DNA from: Haloarcula sebkhae | Lineage (GTDB): Archaea > Halobacteriota > Halobacteria > Halobacteriales > Haloarculaceae | Length of the DNA: 64,000 nt | Assembly: GCF_014647415.1 (NCBI RefSeq) | Contig: NZ_BMPD01000008.1 | Span: 107,638 to 171,637 of the forward strand | Direction of reading: 5' to 3' | In this document: piece after piece, positions 62,571 to 64,000 of the stretch | Layout of the letters: every line of letters starts with the position of its first letter | Numbering within the stretch: the stretch's first letter is position 1 | Notes under the pieces: model-generated | Databases searched by the model: none | Seen by the model: only the letters and a program-made list of their open reading frames with translations | Told to the model about the DNA's origin: nothing | Made by a program: the position numbers and the translations under genes

Positions 62571-63053
62571 TCAGTGTTCGAGCGACTCCGCGAACTCGAT
62601 GTCCTCCGGGCGACACGTCGGGTACTCGCCGTCGAGACGGATCTGCCAGCCGTGCAGCGCCGACGGGTCCGACAGTGCGTTCGTTACCGTCGTTCGCACA
62701 TCTAGCAGGTCGACGCCGTAGTAGTCGTTGGGGACGCCACGGAAGTACTGCAGCGACGTGCGAAACAGCGACCGCATCCCGTCGTCGTCCTCGAAGTCGA
62801 AGTGTTTGTACGCGCCAGCGGCGACCTGCACCATCCCGTGGAGGAACTTGCTTTCCGTGTTCCCGCGGCCGTAGTTGTACCATTCGTCCTCGAAGCAGTC
62901 GTGTGACTCGTGGAACTCTCCGGAGTTGTACAGACGGACACCGTGGACGACGGCTCGCCTGAGCGTCTCGTGTTCCCATTGACCGTCGGTTCGCCAGCCC
63001 GATGGGTTCCCCTCGGGGGCCTCGACGGTCGGGTCGCGCGTGTGGTCGTCCAT
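62571..63053 (-). CDS. DUF309 family protein
   Basis: A 160-residue helical protein with the DUF309 signature [48 protein letters not shown]: the buried H-E-x-x-E-x-x-W-type residues sit in [14 protein letters not shown]. Molecular function unknown. The ATG at 63053 is the only Met before the acidic, conserved start. Same direction as the aspartoacylase-like gene downstream. Confidence 0.85.
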
Positions 63054-63252
63054 GCCTATGCTATTGGTTCGCCGGTGGGTCAAACCACCGGTTCGATCGG
63101 TCCCAGTGGGTATCAAAGGTTACCACTGGCCACATAGCAGCGCGGCCAGTGCGCAAACGCTTTCAATTAATGATATAGTGTCCCACTGGCTCTGAGTCGC
63201 TTCCGTACGACATTTATACCGTACCGCCATGTGTACCGAATGCAATACGCGT

Positions 63253-63336
63253 GCGAGGGTAGCCAAGCCAGGAAACGGCGGCGGACTCAAGATCCGCTCC
63301 CGTAGGGGTCCAAGGGTTCAAATCCCTTCCCTCGCA
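63253..63336 (+). tRNA. tRNA-Leu (CAA)
   Basis: 84-nt class II tRNA. Acceptor GCGAGGG/CCCTCGC plus discriminator A, anticodon arm GCGGA-CTCAAGA-TCCGC with anticodon CAA, long variable arm, and T arm AAGGGTTCAAATCCCTT. No intron; CCA is not encoded. Its 3' 21 bases are copied downstream at 63426-63446. Confidence 0.95.
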
Positions 63337-63378
63337 TCGCATAGGGGCCGCACAGCGCGGCGCTGAAGGATGCACGCG

Positions 63379-63391
63379 GAAGGGTTTGAAC
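63379..63391 (-). repeat. Inverted partial copy of the tRNA-Leu 3' region
   Basis: GAAGGGTTTGAAC is the reverse complement of GTTCAAATCCCTTC from the tRNA T arm with one base missing. It lies between the tRNA and its direct copy. Confidence 0.5.
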
Positions 63392-63425
63392 GAGAGAAGG
63401 CGGGGCAGTTGCCCGTCTCCGCGTA

Positions 63426-63446
63426 GTTCAAATCCCTTCCCTCGCA
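63426..63446 (+). repeat. Duplicated tRNA-Leu 3' end (att-like direct repeat)
   Basis: Identical over 21 bases to 63316-63336, from the T arm through the discriminator base. Such copies are left when an integrase inserts or excises an element at a tRNA 3' end. Only about 110 bases separate it from the intact tRNA, so any element once between them has been lost. Confidence 0.6.
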
Positions 63447-63919
63447 CTGTTGGACCGACACGGTCCCTCGCAAACAGTGAGCGGCCTTCGTCACGGTCGC
63501 GAGTACGCCATCGACCCCGATGGTGTCTCGCTGCGAAGATGGCGGCCGATCGGTGCCGGAAGACTCGCACGGAGCGATCTTCCCTCGCAATTCTCCGAAC
63601 CGATGTGCCAGAGTCGCGTCTCAGCGATACTGTTCACTATGCGCTGTCCAGACTGGATTCCGAGGAATGTCCGCCATGTCACAATCGGCCGAAAACAGGC
63701 GATGTCATGCTTCCGAGTATTCGTTGGGATCAGGTGGAATCGCGGCGCACACGTTTAGCCACCCCTCGGTAACTAGCCTGTGACGCCTACCCGATGTGCC
63801 GACTCTCTAATAAATCGTGCCAGATCAGTTCAATAAGTTACAACTCTAAACACAGGCTACAGTTACTGAGATACTATATAGAATCTTTTACCATCGGTTA
63901 ATTACCATCTTATCTGTAG
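63447..63919. other. Gene-free stretch between the tRNA repeat and the insertion sequence
   Basis: About 470 bases with no credible gene; frames present encode basic, Ser/Arg-rich products. Further short echoes of the tRNA end occur (CTTCCCTCGCA at 63579-63589, GTCCCTCGCA near 63466). From about 63780 the sequence becomes AT-rich up to the insertion-sequence boundary. Confidence 0.5.
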
Positions 63920-64000
63920 GGCACTGTCTAGTTCTGAATCTCCTCAGCTGGCGTTCGTCCGTCGAGTGCTTGGTTCGGTCGTTCGTGGTTGTAGTGGTGT
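63920..64000. mobile_element. IS6-like insertion sequence, terminal part
   Basis: The terminus GGCACTGTCTAG starts at 63920 and resembles the GGCACTGT ends of IS6-family elements. A transposase C-terminus on the minus strand fills the rest. The element continues beyond the window, so its other end and any target duplication cannot be seen. Confidence 0.7.
63928..64000 (-). CDS. Transposase, C-terminal end only (IS6-like)
   Basis: The last 24 residues, HHYNHERPNQALDGRTPAEE then IQN and a stop, are the characteristic C-terminus of DDE integrase-fold transposases (YNxxRPHQALxGxTPAE). The first part lies outside the window. The TAG stop lies within the element's terminal repeat, as in compact IS6 elements. 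Confidence 0.75.
   Translation of the reverse strand, partial: HHYNHERPNQALDGRTPAEEIQN

Noticed and set aside
63214..63590. Minus-strand frames over the tRNA-Leu region that include the duplicated tRNA end
   Set aside because: These are tRNA-derived open frames of a kind often misannotated; no protein family.

Overview
The window is chromosomal DNA of a halophilic archaeon (class Halobacteria), most likely Haloarcula or a close relative. The inferred proteins are strongly acidic and the DNA is GC-rich with Asp/Glu-heavy codon use. Many starts lie just downstream of TATA-like boxes with no leader, and lipoproteins carry twin-arginine plus lipobox signals. Typical haloarchaeal families are present: an archaeal diadenylate cyclase, TIGR00303-type CobT, a ubiquitin-like SAMP protein, UPF0179, DUF5820 and a PrkA/YeaH/SpoVR stress operon. 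Genus assignment is inference from family content, not from a search.

Layout. 1-10 kb: 3' end of a GH3 glycosidase, thioredoxin-like proteins, purD, a hexapeptide acyltransferase, an MscS channel beside diadenylate cyclase, and a cobalamin pair (cbiA, cobT) whose start is overlapped by a perfect inverted repeat. 10.6-11.3 kb: no protein gene, but a promoter, foldable RNA-like sequence and a defective tRNA-like element. 11.7-18.3 kb: succinate dehydrogenase, with sdhCDB split from sdhA by about 3.1 kb of foreign-looking material (PAS histidine kinase, panE fragment, lone ABC-2 permease, IS200/IS605-type hairpin). 18.4-30 kb: an aspartoacylase-like hydrolase divergent from a RimK-retropepsin fusion, DNA glycosylase, cysE, fatty-acid oxidation genes, tRNA-Glu, two Tat lipoproteins and a GlmU-like enzyme. 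30-42.7 kb: two small proteins, an acyl-CoA synthetase, YjbQ, then a tightly overlapping prkA1-prkA2-yeaH-spoVR operon.

42.8-54.2 kb is a visibly AT-rich surface-glycan island: three GT4 and one GT2 glycosyltransferases, a flippase, a polytopic membrane protein, one intact and one broken sulfatase-superfamily gene, and several gene remnants. Next comes an Orc1/Cdc6 gene (54.6-55.9 kb) set inside a long array of origin-recognition-box-like repeats whose orientation reverses near 56.04-56.13 kb; this is a chromosomal replication origin. 57-63 kb returns to ordinary genes (DUF457, lipoprotein, SAMP, formamidase, a second aspartoacylase-like protein, DUF309). The window ends with tRNA-Leu, a duplicated piece of that tRNA resembling an integration scar, and the terminus of an IS6-like insertion sequence.

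Most genes are housekeeping. The parts that reward attention are the origin with its two-armed, two-flavour repeat array, the interrupted sdh operon, the palindrome on the cobT start, the RimK-retropepsin/aspartoacylase pair, and the decaying glycan island abutting the origin.
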